Source: GCA-002733465 sp039969155
GTDB lineage: Bacteria > Pseudomonadota > Gammaproteobacteria > Enterobacterales > Kangiellaceae
Direction: 5' to 3'
DNA: 64,000 nt
NCBI GenBank assembly: GCA_039969155.1
Contig: JBDVOJ010000117.1
Coordinates: 49,946 to 113,945, forward strand
In this document: in pieces, positions 52,408 to 62,255 of the stretch
Layout of the letters: each line of letters starts with the position of its first letter
How positions within the stretch are numbered: the first letter of the stretch is position 1
The notes under the pieces: generated by a model
Database searches by the model: none
Seen by the model: the letters and a program-made list of their open reading frames with translations, nothing else
What the model was told of the DNA's origin: nothing
Position numbers and translations under genes: made by a program

Positions 52408-54396
52408 TTATCCCAATAATTCTTTTGCTTGGTTTACAACATTTTCAACGGTAAACCCAAATTCTTTAAATAGTTGGTCGGCCGGAGCTGACTCACCGAA
52501 CTGATCCATCGAAATAACTTTGCCCTCTAGGCCAACGTATTTGTACCAAAGGTCGCCAGTAGCAGCTTCAACCGCCATACGCTTACCAGAACTAGACAAA
52601 ACTTTTGCTTTGTAGTCTGCGTCTTGCTGGTCAAACACTTCACAACTTGGCATAGAAACCACATTCACTTTTTTGTCGCTTAATTCAGCAGCGGCTTTGA
52701 CCGCAAGATCGACTTCTGAACCCGTAGCGATGATGGTGAGGTCAGGATTTTCACCGGCATCCACCAGTAAATAACCGCCTTTTTCAATCATTGCTATCTG
52801 TGCATCATTTCTAGCCTGAGTTGGTAAACCTTGGCGAGTTAATATCATTGCCGTTGGACCACTCTTGTGCTCTATCCCCATTTTCCATGCAACCGCTGTT
52901 TCGGTCGCATCACAAGGACGCCAGTTAATTAGATTAGGGGTGCTACGCATCGAAGCAATTTGTTCTACTGGTTGGTGAGTCGGTCCATCTTCACCAAGAC
53001 CAATTGAGTCATGAGTGAATACATAAATAACCTGCTGTTTCATTAACGCCGCCATGCGAATAGCATTACGCGCATATTCCATAAACATTAAGAAAGTACC
53101 GCCGAAAGGTACGAATCCGCCATGCAATTTAATACCATTCATAATGGCGCACATACCAAACTCTCGCACACCATAATTAATGTAGTTACCGCTAGAATCA
53201 CTCGCATCTATGACTCTGGTTTCATTCCAACGAGTTAAATTTGAACCGGCAAGGTCAGCTGAACCACCTAAAAATTCAGGCATAGCTTCTGAGTAAGCTT
53301 GAATGGCATTTTGTGAGGCTTTACGAGTAGCGATTTTGTCAGCAGATTTTTGAGTTTGCTCAATATAGGCTTTAGCGACGCTATTGAAGTTAGCATGTAA
53401 TCGACCGTTTAATCGTCGACCAAGTTCCGCCGCTAATTCTGGGTGAGCTTCTGTATATGCGACAAATTTATCATTCCATTCGCTTTCTAGCTTTGAACCT
53501 TTTTCTCGAGCATCCCAACCTTGCATGATGTCATCTGGGATTTCAAAAGCAGGGTGAGGCCAATCTAGCTGGTTTCGGACTAAAGCAATTTCGTCTTCGC
53601 CTAACGGAGCACCGTGACAATCTTCTTTGCCACCTTTATTTGGAGAACCAAAACCAATCGTGGTTTTACAACAGATTAAACTAGGTCGATTAGTTTCTGC
53701 TTTCGCTTGTTGCATGGCTTTTTCAATCGCTTCTGGATCGTGACCATCGACACTTGCGATCACATGCCAGCCGTATGACTGGAAGCGTTTGACTGTATCA
53801 TCAGTAAACCAACCTTCAACTTCACCATCGATTGAAATGCCATTGTCATCATAAAAAACGTTTAATTTTCCAAGCCCTAGTGTTCCAGCTAAAGAACAGA
53901 CTTCGTGAGAAATACCTTCCATTAAGCAACCATCACCGACAAATGCGTAGGTATTGTGATCAACGACATCGTATCCAGGACGGTTAAATTGAGCCGCTAA
54001 GGTTTTTTCAGCGATTGCCATCCCGACAGCATTTGCAATGCCTTGCCCCAGTGGGCCAGTGGTGGTTTCAACTCCCGGAGCATAACCGTATTCTGGATGG
54101 CCTGGAGTTTTAGAGTGAAGCTGACGAAAATCTTTAATATCATCTATAGATAATGCATAACCGGTCAAATGCAATAAAGAGTATATCAACATCGAACCAT
54201 GCCCATTGGACAGAACAAATCGATCGCGATTTGCCCACTCTGGGTTACTTGGATTATGTTTTAAGTGATCTCCCCAGACTACTTGAGCGATATCAGCCAT
54301 TCCCATCGGCGCTCCAGGGTGGCCTGAATTGGCCTTTTGAACTGCGTCCATGCTCAACGCACGAATCGCGTTAGCTAGCTGAAAACGAGATGACAT
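52408..54396 (-). CDS. tkt: Transketolase
   Basis: A 662-residue thiamine-diphosphate enzyme transferring two-carbon units in the pentose phosphate pathway. Present are NSGHPGAPMGMAD, LSNGHGSMLIYSLLHL, the ThDP motif GDGCLMEGISHEVCSLAG and FTHDSIGLGEDGPTHQPVEQ. Length and motifs match TktA. AGGAG precedes the ATG. It leads the tkt-gap-pgk-fba cluster, and a 12-bp palindromic operator-like site lies about 190 nt upstream. Confidence 0.96.
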   Translation of the reverse strand: MSSRFQLANAIRALSMDAVQKANSGHPGAPMGMADIAQVVWGDHLKHNPSNPEWANRDRFVLSNGHGSMLIYSLLHLTGYALSIDDIKDFRQLHSKTPGHPEYGYAPGVETTTGPLGQGIANAVGMAIAEKTLAAQFNRPGYDVVDHNTYAFVGDGCLMEGISHEVCSLAGTLGLGKLNVFYDDNGISIDGEVEGWFTDDTVKRFQSYGWHVIASVDGHDPEAIEKAMQQAKAETNRPSLICCKTTIGFGSPNKGGKEDCHGAPLGEDEIALVRNQLDWPHPAFEIPDDIMQGWDAREKGSKLESEWNDKFVAYTEAHPELAAELGRRLNGRLHANFNSVAKAYIEQTQKSADKIATRKASQNAIQAYSEAMPEFLGGSADLAGSNLTRWNETRVIDASDSSGNYINYGVREFGMCAIMNGIKLHGGFVPFGGTFLMFMEYARNAIRMAALMKQQVIYVFTHDSIGLGEDGPTHQPVEQIASMRSTPNLINWRPCDATETAVAWKMGIEHKSGPTAMILTRQGLPTQARNDAQIAMIEKGGYLLVDAGENPDLTIIATGSEVDLAVKAAAELSDKKVNVVSMPSCEVFDQQDADYKAKVLSSSGKRMAVEAATGDLWYKYVGLEGKVISMDQFGESAPADQLFKEFGFTVENVVNQAKELLG

Positions 54397-54587
54397 AAAT
54401 ACTCCTAAGGGTTAAAACTCTGAATTGTGGGGGGTATTTTGAACGGGCGGTATTTTCTCAAAACACTGGCAATGAAGCAATCACTTTACCCAATTTGGGC
54501 AAATTTTAATCAGTCAACGCTGATATAACGCATTATTGGCGCGAGAATTGTCGAAATAGCCTTTACTATTAGCTACGCCAAATAGTA

Positions 54588-54599
54588 GTAAGCGCTTAC
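54588..54599. promoter_or_regulatory. Palindromic LacI-family-like operator upstream of tkt
   Basis: GTAAGCGCTTAC is a perfect 12-bp palindrome with the central CG and AAGCGCTT core typical of LacI-family operators. It lies in the 244-nt region upstream of tkt. A sugar-responsive repressor of the glycolytic cluster could bind here; no such regulator gene is in the window. Confidence 0.4.
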
Positions 54600-54640
54600 A
54601 TTAATACGCGATAATTACGCTAAATTTAACTCGAAAATCG

Positions 54641-54949
54641 CTAGGATTGAACAATTGGTTGGGTAATTGACCACTCAGCCATTCCGCCAATAAGGCTATG
54701 TCCTTCAAATCCTTGCTCATTAAACACTTGAGTTGCCGGTTGGCTAGAGTTTCCATGATAGCAAACTACAATTAATGGCTTACTTTTGTCAGCTTCTTCA
54801 ACAAATGATCCAATATTGCCATTATCAATCCTTACAGCACCTTCAATATGGCCATTGGCAAAGCTTGCCGGGTCTCTAATATCAACTATGAGAGCTTGTT
54901 GTTGTTCAATCATTTGTTGCGCTTGACCAACACTAATTTGCTTAATCAT
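54641..54949 (-). CDS. glpE: Rhodanese-family thiosulfate sulfurtransferase (GlpE-like)
   Basis: A 102-residue single-domain rhodanese. LIVDIRDPASFANGHIEGAV is the typical substrate-loop region and the catalytic Cys is in VVCYHGNSSQPAT, the CYHGxSS loop of GlpE. It transfers sulfur from thiosulfate to cyanide or thiols. The start is ATG 54949 with GGAG 9 nt upstream; the frame runs back to 54997 without family support. It follows trmB by about 65 nt on the same strand. Confidence 0.86.
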   Translation of the reverse strand: MIKQISVGQAQQMIEQQQALIVDIRDPASFANGHIEGAVRIDNGNIGSFVEEADKSKPLIVVCYHGNSSQPATQVFNEQGFEGHSLIGGMAEWSITQPIVQS

Positions 54950-55013
54950 TAATAACTCTCCGTTCGCTATGATATTAGTTAGCTCATGATAAGGCACTGA
55001 GCCGATATAAAAA

Positions 55014-55694
55014 TTAGACTTTCTCGAACATTAAGTCCCACACGCCATGGCCTAAACCTTCTCCACGCCGTTGAAATTTAGTGACCGGTCTGTCTTCCGG
55101 TTTAGGGATAAAATCGTTGTTAGCTGAGCAGTTTTTCCAACCTGAGGCTTGCACCATTACTTCCAACATATGCTCAGCGTAATTTTGCCAATCAGTGGCC
55201 ATATGAAAATGGCCGCTAGTGACTAGCTTTTGTCTAACTAAATCGGCGAAAGCTTGATTGACTATTCGGCGCTTGTGGTGGCGTTTCTTGTGCCATGGGT
55301 CGGGAAAGAATAATTGCAAAAGTTGTAGCGAATGATCAGGGATCATATCGGCTAGCACTTCGACTGCATCATGAGAAATCACTCTAATATTAGCGACTTG
55401 CAACTCTTTCATTCGCACCAGCAACGAACCTACTCCAGGTCTGTGCACTTCAATACCGATGTAATTTCTATTCGGATAGAGTTTTGCTTGCTCAACCAGC
55501 GACGCCCCCATGCCAAATCCGATTTCTAAAGCAACCGGGTTATTATTTCCAAAAAGCGTCTGCATATCGAGCATTTCTTTCTGGTATTCAAACCCGTAGA
55601 TTGGCATCATTGACTCATAAGCATGAGCTTGACCGGGAGTCATTCGACCTTCTCGGCGCACAAAACTTCGAATTTTTCGTTTAATATCCTGCAC
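55014..55694 (-). CDS. trmB: tRNA (guanine-N7-)-methyltransferase
   Basis: A 226-residue SAM methyltransferase that makes m7G46 in tRNAs. The SAM-binding motif is ALEIGFGMGASL, followed by YIGIEVHRPGVGSLL, the family signature FPDPWHKKRHHKRR and C-terminal TKFQRRGEGLGHGVWDL. Length is normal. It is divergent from the SLC13 permease gene with a 225-nt gap that shows no further gene. Confidence 0.95.
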   Translation of the reverse strand: MQDIKRKIRSFVRREGRMTPGQAHAYESMMPIYGFEYQKEMLDMQTLFGNNNPVALEIGFGMGASLVEQAKLYPNRNYIGIEVHRPGVGSLLVRMKELQVANIRVISHDAVEVLADMIPDHSLQLLQLFFPDPWHKKRHHKRRIVNQAFADLVRQKLVTSGHFHMATDWQNYAEHMLEVMVQASGWKNCSANNDFIPKPEDRPVTKFQRRGEGLGHGVWDLMFEKV

Positions 55695-55919
55695 AGAACC
55701 GCTTCAGTTTGATTGTTTTCTAAAGGCCGCGGATTATAACAACTTCGCCCCTGATTCCCAACAACTTCGCGTGTTTTAGCGAGCTATTTGCATAATATCT
55801 CGACCATTTCGGCCAATTTCTTGACCAGAGTAAAATCGAAATAATCTATTGACCATTTGTCAAAAAGTGTTAGCTTTAGATCTTATAAACTCTTATAAGT
55901 CACGGAATACTCCGATTTA

Positions 55920-57758
55920 ATGTTTCCCTCAATCCCCAATTATCACGCGCTAGCGGTTTTATTACTGACGGTAGTGGCGTTATATTTATTCAGGCGAGAA
56001 GATATTCGGCTGGAATCAAGTTGCTTGGGTGTGCTGATCTTGCTTGCAGTTGGTTTTGAAGTGGTGCCATTTGTTGATGGTTCCGGTAAGCACCTTGAAG
56101 CTATTGAGTTCTTTTTTGGGTTTGGTCATGAAGCATTAATCGCCGTTTGCGCTTTGATGATTGCGGGACAAGGCTTAGTGAGAACCGGAGCACTCGAACC
56201 AGTAGGCCGAATGCTAGGTAAATTATGGCGAATTAGCCCAACGTTTTCGTTGCTGATTACTCTGGTGGTTTCGGGCATCTTGTCGGCTTTTATGAACAAC
56301 ACACCGATCGTCGTTCTAATGTTACCCATTCTTATCAGTGTTGCTGTCAGAACCAACACCTCCGCATCTGGCCTATTAATGCCGATGGGATTTGCGACTC
56401 TGGTTGGCGGTATGTCGACCACCGTAGGTACATCGACCAATCTATTGGTAGTTGCGGTCGCCGCGGAACAGGGCATGCAACGAATGGGCTTGTTCGATTT
56501 TCTTGTCCCTGCGCTAGTAGCGGGGAGTGTAGCAATTGTTTATTTGTGGTTAGTTGCACCAAGAATGCTGCCCGAGAGACAATCAGCGCTTGATAACGAA
56601 GCACCACGGATTTTCACTGCGCACTTAACAATTGATAAAGGTGGTATATCGGTAGGCAAAACACTCGCGGATGTTATTGAAATGACTGATGGCTTGCTAA
56701 AAGTTGACAGAATACAACGATCTGGTAACAGTTCCGATGTGAGAATTATGCCAATGCCAGATGTGATTCTGCAAGCTGGCGATAAGGTAAGAGTTTCCGA
56801 TACCGCTGAAAATCTCAAAGATTATGAAAAGGTTCTCGGCGCTAAGCTATTTGTAGGAAAACAACAAATCGATGAAGAGCACCCCTTAACAGCTGAAGAT
56901 CAGCAGTTGGTCGAAGTCATTGTCGCACCCGGTTCACCTTTAGCTGGCTCAACGCTTAAGAATATTCGGTTCGTAGACCAGTACTCGCTGGTCGCCGTCG
57001 CACTGCATCGTGAAGGCAAAGAAGTCGACTTATTTAAGAAGCTAGGAAATGTTTCGTTGCATGTCGGTGACATCTTATTGGTACAAGGATCACGAGAAAA
57101 AATCGCTGAAATGAAAAAGAAAGGCGATTTCTTGATTCTCGACGCCACCACCGATTTACCGCATACCTCTAAAGCACCAATGGCTTTAGCAATAATGCTC
57201 GGGATTGTTGGAGTCGCGGCGTTTGGGATTCTACCGATTGCCATTAGCGCATTAGTTGGCGTTCTCGCACTGCTTATGACCAAATGTTTAAATTGGAGCG
57301 ATGCTGGTCGATCATTAAGTACTCAAGTCATTCTAATTGTTGTGGCGAGTTTGGCACTTGGTGAAGCCCTACTTAAAACCGGTGGTGCAAACTATTTGGC
57401 CGAAGTGTTTTTATTCTCGACCTCTGGTTTACATCCAGCGCTAATTATCAGTGCGCTGATGTTATTGTTAGCAATCCTCACCAATATTGTTTCGAATAAC
57501 GCCGCCGCGGTTATCGGCACGCCGATAGCAATTAGCGTTGCCGCCCAACTGGGGCTTCCTCCAGAGCCTTTTGTTATCGCTGTGTTGTTTGGCGCTAACT
57601 TTAGTTATGCCACCCCTATGGCCTACAAAACCAATTTGCTCGTTATGAACGCCGGTGGCTACCATTTCTCAGACTTTATGCGAATTGGTATCCCATTAGT
57701 GTTAATCATGTGGATAACCCTTTCTATCTTTATCCCTTATTATTACGATTTGATTTAA
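55920..57758 (+). CDS. SLC13/DASS-type permease with two TrkA-C domains
   Basis: A 612-residue membrane protein: about six helices, then two cytoplasmic TrkA-C/RCK-C domains (about 222-300 and 320-400: GKTLADVIEMTDGLLKVDRI, GSTLKNIRFVDQYSLVAVAL), then about six more helices. SAFMNNTPIVVLMLPILISV and NIVSNNAAAVIGTPIAISVA are the paired SNT/NNT motifs of sodium-coupled SLC13 anion carriers. The substrate (sulfate, dicarboxylate or similar) is open. Its stop lies 15 nt before the mutY start. Confidence 0.86.
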   Translation: MFPSIPNYHALAVLLLTVVALYLFRREDIRLESSCLGVLILLAVGFEVVPFVDGSGKHLEAIEFFFGFGHEALIAVCALMIAGQGLVRTGALEPVGRMLGKLWRISPTFSLLITLVVSGILSAFMNNTPIVVLMLPILISVAVRTNTSASGLLMPMGFATLVGGMSTTVGTSTNLLVVAVAAEQGMQRMGLFDFLVPALVAGSVAIVYLWLVAPRMLPERQSALDNEAPRIFTAHLTIDKGGISVGKTLADVIEMTDGLLKVDRIQRSGNSSDVRIMPMPDVILQAGDKVRVSDTAENLKDYEKVLGAKLFVGKQQIDEEHPLTAEDQQLVEVIVAPGSPLAGSTLKNIRFVDQYSLVAVALHREGKEVDLFKKLGNVSLHVGDILLVQGSREKIAEMKKKGDFLILDATTDLPHTSKAPMALAIMLGIVGVAAFGILPIAISALVGVLALLMTKCLNWSDAGRSLSTQVILIVVASLALGEALLKTGGANYLAEVFLFSTSGLHPALIISALMLLLAILTNIVSNNAAAVIGTPIAISVAAQLGLPPEPFVIAVLFGANFSYATPMAYKTNLLVMNAGGYHFSDFMRIGIPLVLIMWITLSIFIPYYYDLI

Positions 57759-57772
57759 TCAGCCATAATCCA

Positions 57773-58783
57773 GTGATTACTCCTCGCTCATTTGCCAGAA
57801 AAATGCTGAAGTTTTACGACCAAATGGGTCGTAAGGATCTACCTTGGCAACAAAACATAACCGCCTACAGCGTTTGGGTTTCTGAAATCATGTTACAGCA
57901 AACTCAGGTCAAAACGGTGATCCCGTATTATCAGAAATTTCTCAAGAGCTTCCCCAATGTGCAAGCTTTAGCCCAGGCCGATGTCGATCAAGTATTACAA
58001 CATTGGGCCGGTCTAGGTTACTACTCTCGCGCAAGAAATCTTCACCAATGCGCAAAAATGGTTGTCAGTGAGTACCAAGGTGATTTTCCCAGAACTCTTG
58101 AAGAAATCATTAAACTTCCTGGTATTGGAGAATCCACCGGTGGAGCGATCCTGTCACTAGCCTATGGACTTCCCGAGGCCATCTTAGATGGCAATGTCAA
58201 ACGGGTATTGGCTCGTGTTTTCTTGGTAGAGGGTTGGTATGGCGTGAGTAGCGTCAGCAAAGCACTTTGGCAGTTGTCGCGGCAATATACGCCAAAATCT
58301 AGAACCGGTGACTTTAACCAAGCCATGATGGATTTGGGAGCGAGTCTCTGTAGTCGAAGTCAGCCATTATGCTCTGAATGTCCGCTTAAAAGCGATTGCG
58401 CAGCACACCTACAAGATAAAACCGTCGAGTTCCCTCATCGCAAACCAAAGAAAAAGATCCCAACCAAGCAAGCCACCATGCTGTTAACGCTAAACGATCA
58501 TGATCAGATTCAGCTGATTAAACGACCACCAAGCGGGATTTGGGGGGGGTTATGGAGCTTACCCGAAATACAAGCCAATTCGGACCAACTTGAGCGTTTT
58601 GACAGTTTTAAGCACACATTTAGCCATTACCACTTGCAGGTGGAAGTAGTTGCAGCTCAACCGACATCGCAGGGAGTTGAGGAAGACTCAAACGCCGCGT
58701 GGCATAATATTGATCAATTATCCAGCTTGGCATTACCAACACCAATTAAGAAGTTTTTATCCAAACATTTTGATTTTGGCTAA
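57773..58783 (+). CDS. mutY: MutY, adenine DNA glycosylase
   Basis: A 336-residue glycosylase removing adenine opposite 8-oxoguanine. It has SEIMLQQTQVKTVIPYYQKF, the helix-hairpin-helix LPGIGESTGGAIL, catalytic Asp in ILDGNVKRVL, the 4Fe-4S motif C-x6-C-x2-C-x5-C (CSRSQPLCSECPLKSDC) and a C-terminal NUDIX-like domain (PSGIWGGLWSLPE). I use GTG 57773, whose N-terminus aligns with E. coli MutY; the frame is open from GTG 57710, which would overlap the permease by 49 nt. Ribosome sites are weak for both. Confidence 0.93.
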   Translation: MITPRSFARKMLKFYDQMGRKDLPWQQNITAYSVWVSEIMLQQTQVKTVIPYYQKFLKSFPNVQALAQADVDQVLQHWAGLGYYSRARNLHQCAKMVVSEYQGDFPRTLEEIIKLPGIGESTGGAILSLAYGLPEAILDGNVKRVLARVFLVEGWYGVSSVSKALWQLSRQYTPKSRTGDFNQAMMDLGASLCSRSQPLCSECPLKSDCAAHLQDKTVEFPHRKPKKKIPTKQATMLLTLNDHDQIQLIKRPPSGIWGGLWSLPEIQANSDQLERFDSFKHTFSHYHLQVEVVAAQPTSQGVEEDSNAAWHNIDQLSSLALPTPIKKFLSKHFDFG

Positions 58784-58825
58784 GCAATTAGAATTTAAAC
58801 CCAGTCAAATAACAGTGAGTCTAAA

Positions 58826-59089
58826 ATGGTCTTTTGTCAGAAGTTACAAAAAGAAGCAGCTCCAATGAGTTTTGCTCCAGTGCCCGGCGAATTAGGGCAA
58901 CGAATTTTAGAAAATATCAGCCAAGAAGCTTGGCAACAATGGATCAAACACCAAACTATGCTGATTAACGAAAAACACCTCAGCTTAGCCGATGCAGAGA
59001 GTCGTACTTACCTTAAAGGCGAGATGGAGAAGTTTTTGTTTGGTGGTGACTATGATGAAGTAGAGGGGTATGTTCCGGAGAAGGATTAG
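58826..59089 (+). CDS. yggX: YggX, Fe(2+)-trafficking protein
   Basis: An 87-residue small cytoplasmic protein: VFCQKLQKEA with the conserved Cys, PGELGQRILENISQEAWQQW, KHQTMLINEKHLSLADAESR and EGYVPE. YggX protects Fe-S clusters and often follows mutY, as here (42 nt). It starts two or three residues later than the usual MSRTVFC. Dispersed element copy 2 follows about 120 nt later. Confidence 0.92.
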   Translation: MVFCQKLQKEAAPMSFAPVPGELGQRILENISQEAWQQWIKHQTMLINEKHLSLADAESRTYLKGEMEKFLFGGDYDEVEGYVPEKD

Positions 59090-59211
59090 GAAATTTTGTT
59101 TGAGGGGGAAGCTCGAAAGGCTGGGATTCAGTGGTTGCTGGCCAGTTATTTTGTTCTGGGGTGCTAAATTTCGCAAAGGGGTGAGTTGCTGCCTTATTGT
59201 ATTTTCAAATT

Positions 59212-59748
59212 CTAAGGCGTTTCGCACCGCTTCGCTTGCGTGCGAGTTACTTTTTTCAAGAGCTAAAAAAGTAAACAAAAAAGCCCGCCGCTAAGTCCGC
59301 TGGGACACCGAAATTGACCTAATGTTTATTCCTAACTGTCTGTGGGACGCCTACCACCTTTTTGTCTGTATGGCCCATCCCGATGATACTTACTTCGATC
59401 ATTCTTTCTTTACACGTAATCAGTGACGTGAATATCTTTGCTGAAGATATACCCGCCTAGCGGCTATAACGGACTGGTGAAACTCATGAGGCAGCGGGTA
59501 GACAAGAAAAGCAAATGACAGAAAATTGCTCCTGCATTTTCTGAATACCTTACATCCATGTAAGTAAGCGCCAGCGAGCTCTTTTCTTCCGCTGACTCTT
59601 ATTCAGGGAATAAGGAACGTTCAGGCTTGAAATAGCTTTCAACAAGTAATCAAATAGTTATCTTCAGCGAAAAGCACTTTTGGTTACTTTTGGTGATTTG
59701 ACCAAAAGTGACTCGCAGGAAAGCTTTAGCGCTGCGAAACCGCACTTA
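59212..59748 (-). repeat. Dispersed element of about 0.5 kb, copy 2 (inverted relative to copy 1)
   Basis: The left end GGCGTTTCGCACCGCTTCGC and right end (inverted) AGTGCGGTTTCGCAGCGCTA match the ends of 12205-12660. It shares an exact 52-nt block with it (59383-59434 against 12441-12492 inverted). The peptide LWDAYHLFVCMAHPDDTYFD plus HSFFTRNQ-stop can be read at 59340-59426; upstream the frame is interrupted. Near the right end a segment GGTTACTTTTGGTGATTTGA plus CCAAAAGTGACTC forms a hairpin absent from copy 1. The 59090-60060 gap has no gene besides this and the tRNA promoter. Confidence 0.8.
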
Positions 59749-59970
59749 AACAATGATAGGATACTGACTAGCATAATTCGCTAGGGTCAAAGAGTTGCTG
59801 AGCGTTGTCAAAGGATTAAACTTGGTTCTTTAAGAAGAACAATACAATCGCCCCCCTTAGATAATTAGACAAAATCAAACCAAACCCCTCTTTTTGGATC
59901 CATCTGGAGGATGATTTCCACACCATTCCAGCAATTGACCATAAATTCTAATAAATTTACCGGTTGCTGC
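59749..59970. other. Non-coding stretch between the dispersed element and the tRNA promoter
   Basis: I see no ORF with coding features, no tRNA and no clear repeat here. A short inverted pair CTAGCATAATTCGCTAG at about 59769-59785 can form a small hairpin without a T-run. Confidence 0.4.
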
Positions 59971-59999
59971 TTGACATTAAATCCCGATCCTAGTTTAAT
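59971..59999 (+). promoter_or_regulatory. Sigma-70 promoter of tRNA-Phe with GC-rich discriminator
   Basis: TTGACA (59971-59976), 17-nt spacer, TTTAAT (59994-59999), then AGCGCGCTC. The GC-rich discriminator is typical of stable-RNA promoters under stringent control. It lies about 60 nt before the tRNA. Confidence 0.8.
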
Positions 60000-60060
60000 A
60001 GCGCGCTCTTGACGACACAGAGCCTTTTCGGCGCTTGTTATTGAGAGAAATAAGATTTGT

Positions 60061-60136
<76 letters not shown>

Positions 60137-60143
60137 TTATTCT

Positions 60144-60177
60144 AAAAGCCTAGCTATATTTAGCTGGGCTTTTTTTT
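60144..60177 (+). terminator. Rho-independent terminator after tRNA-Phe
   Basis: AAAAGCCTAGCTA pairs with TAGCTGGGCTTTT around a short loop, followed by T8, starting 8 nt after the tRNA. Confidence 0.9.
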
Positions 60178-60369
60178 GCGCTCAAAAATGTTTATATCTA
60201 ATACATCTACTCTAACTATCGCCGACGATATTTGTTCCCAAGCGACCCAAGATCGACCAATTCACTCTAGGTTCCAGCAATTTCCTCAAGCAATTCTCTT
60301 GTAACCAATTAATTTTCACTATAGGCTGGATTGACAATTAAACGAGCGAATTAAATTGGAACCACCATA

Positions 60370-62160
60370 GTGAATTCAAAAAAACCTAGAAATAGCCAGG
60401 ACAAATTCACCCACGCAACATCGCTTTTTAATAAGGGGCTGTTTCGAGAATCTGCGAAGATACTCGAGTCGCTCCAACCTCGCAGCAATCACTCCCATGA
60501 AGTTTACAGTTACCTAGCTGATTGCTACCGCAACCTTGGTGAATTTAACCGTGCGGTGCCGGTTTATAATAAGCTGTTAAATCTTAGTGTTAATAATCAC
60601 AAAGCAAAAACTAACTTATTTATATGCCTAAAGAATTCGCTTCCAAATAAATACACCATTGATGCAGAAAATGACGCTTTAACTTACTTATCTTTCGAAG
60701 GAGTAAATCACAATGATTTGTCGGCTTATATTTGTGAATTATTAGTTCTTAAATACGATCTTGTGAATGGTAGTAAGCAAATCGAGCTACAAGATGTTGC
60801 AAAAGATCACTTACTCAAATTAACCTTACACAAGCTGATCATTGCTAATGAATACTTAGAAATGTTTTTAACGGGAATTCGTTCCACGCTATTACATACT
60901 ATGATGGAAAGCACACAAGTGAGTATTCAAGATGTCGACCTAGCAATTGCAATTTCGATGCAACAATTCCTAAGTGAATATACATTTATTGATACTGAAG
61001 TAGAACAACAAAGCGTCAGCCATCTCATTATCTTCCTCGAGAAAATTACCACCGATTCATCAACACCAATTGACTCTCTGCTCGCGCCTTTAATTTTGAT
61101 TTCAATGTATTGCCCACTCAACAATTTGGGTGCGAGCGAAACCCTTTCGAACGTCCCGCTCGAACACTGGCCAGAGATTGTAAGAGGGTTAGTGAGTCAA
61201 CAGATTCTTTTTCCTCGCAAAGAGATGCAATACTTGCCGCAAATTTCTCAACTAAAAACGATCGAGAATTCAGTTTCTACTAGAGTTCAAGAACAATATG
61301 AACAAAACCCTTATCCTCGATGGCTTTCCGCAAACTTTAATTTGTCGGATAATTATGCAAAAGATGTTTCAAATATATTGGGTGATTACACTCCCGCTAA
61401 ACCTTTAAAAACCAACCGCTTAGATATATTGGTAGCTGGGTGTGGGACCGGAAAACAAGTTGTAGAGCTGGCACGAAGCTATCCTTCTGCTTCAATATTA
61501 GCAGTGGATCTCAGCAAGAGAAGTATCGCTTATGCGATGCTCAAAACCGAAGAGTATAGCCTTACCAATGTTGACTTTTTGCAAGCCGATATTCTCGATC
61601 TTGCCAGCCTTAATAAAACCTTTGACGTTATCGAATCTATCGGGGTTTTGCACCACATGGAAGATCCGAAACAAGGCTGGAATGTACTGTCTCAGTTATT
61701 AGCACCGCACGGGATCATGAAGATTGGGCTGTACAGTAAACTAGCCAGAGCGCCAATCACACAAGCTCGTAAAATGATTGCCGAGAACAACATTGAAACC
61801 AGCAATCAAGCGATTCGATTATTTCGAAAAGAGGCAATGATGGGATCTTACGGTGAGGCTATTAGAACACTCGCTTGTCATTCAATCGATTTTTACAGCA
61901 TGAGCGCATGCCGAGATCTTTTTTTCCACGTTCAAGAACATCAATTTGACTGTTTGGAAATCGATCAGATACTTAAAGAACTCAACATGGAATTCTTGGG
62001 TTTCTGTCAAACTAGCACTGATATCGCGCGCGAATATCAACACCTTAGTCCTCAATGTAAATCGATGAAATCACTCAATATTTGGGCCGATGCTGAAAAG
62101 AAATATCCTAAAGCATTCGGCCAAATGTATCAGTTTTGGTGTCAAAAGGCTTCGACTTAG
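60370..62160 (+). CDS. TPR-containing class I SAM-dependent methyltransferase
   Basis: A 596-residue protein. Residues about 10-85 form TPR-like helices (FTHATSLFNKGLFRESAKIL, YSYLADCYRNLGEFNRAVPV). A long helical middle ends at the phrase YEQNPYPRWLS, characteristic of this methyltransferase group. The SAM-binding domain (about 355-480) has LDILVAGCGTGKQVVELARS, ILAVDLSKRSIAYA, QADILDL and ESIGVLHHMEDPKQGW. The acceptor is unknown; relatives occur in gene sets for surface or protein modification. The start is GTG 60370 with a GGAA about 9 nt upstream. It stands alone. Confidence 0.82.
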   Translation: MNSKKPRNSQDKFTHATSLFNKGLFRESAKILESLQPRSNHSHEVYSYLADCYRNLGEFNRAVPVYNKLLNLSVNNHKAKTNLFICLKNSLPNKYTIDAENDALTYLSFEGVNHNDLSAYICELLVLKYDLVNGSKQIELQDVAKDHLLKLTLHKLIIANEYLEMFLTGIRSTLLHTMMESTQVSIQDVDLAIAISMQQFLSEYTFIDTEVEQQSVSHLIIFLEKITTDSSTPIDSLLAPLILISMYCPLNNLGASETLSNVPLEHWPEIVRGLVSQQILFPRKEMQYLPQISQLKTIENSVSTRVQEQYEQNPYPRWLSANFNLSDNYAKDVSNILGDYTPAKPLKTNRLDILVAGCGTGKQVVELARSYPSASILAVDLSKRSIAYAMLKTEEYSLTNVDFLQADILDLASLNKTFDVIESIGVLHHMEDPKQGWNVLSQLLAPHGIMKIGLYSKLARAPITQARKMIAENNIETSNQAIRLFRKEAMMGSYGEAIRTLACHSIDFYSMSACRDLFFHVQEHQFDCLEIDQILKELNMEFLGFCQTSTDIAREYQHLSPQCKSMKSLNIWADAEKKYPKAFGQMYQFWCQKAST

Positions 62161-62255
62161 CTGAGTCCAAGAACGTTTTGAGTAGATTGTTTTTTACACC
62201 CACTTAGCCTGTTTGTGAAAACCCAGTCGGCAGGCGGTGTTATAAACAGAATATT

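Noticed and set aside
57710..57772. MutY start at GTG 57710 inside the permease gene
   Set aside because: Would need a 49-nt overlap and adds residues absent from MutY; GTG 57773 aligns with the E. coli start.
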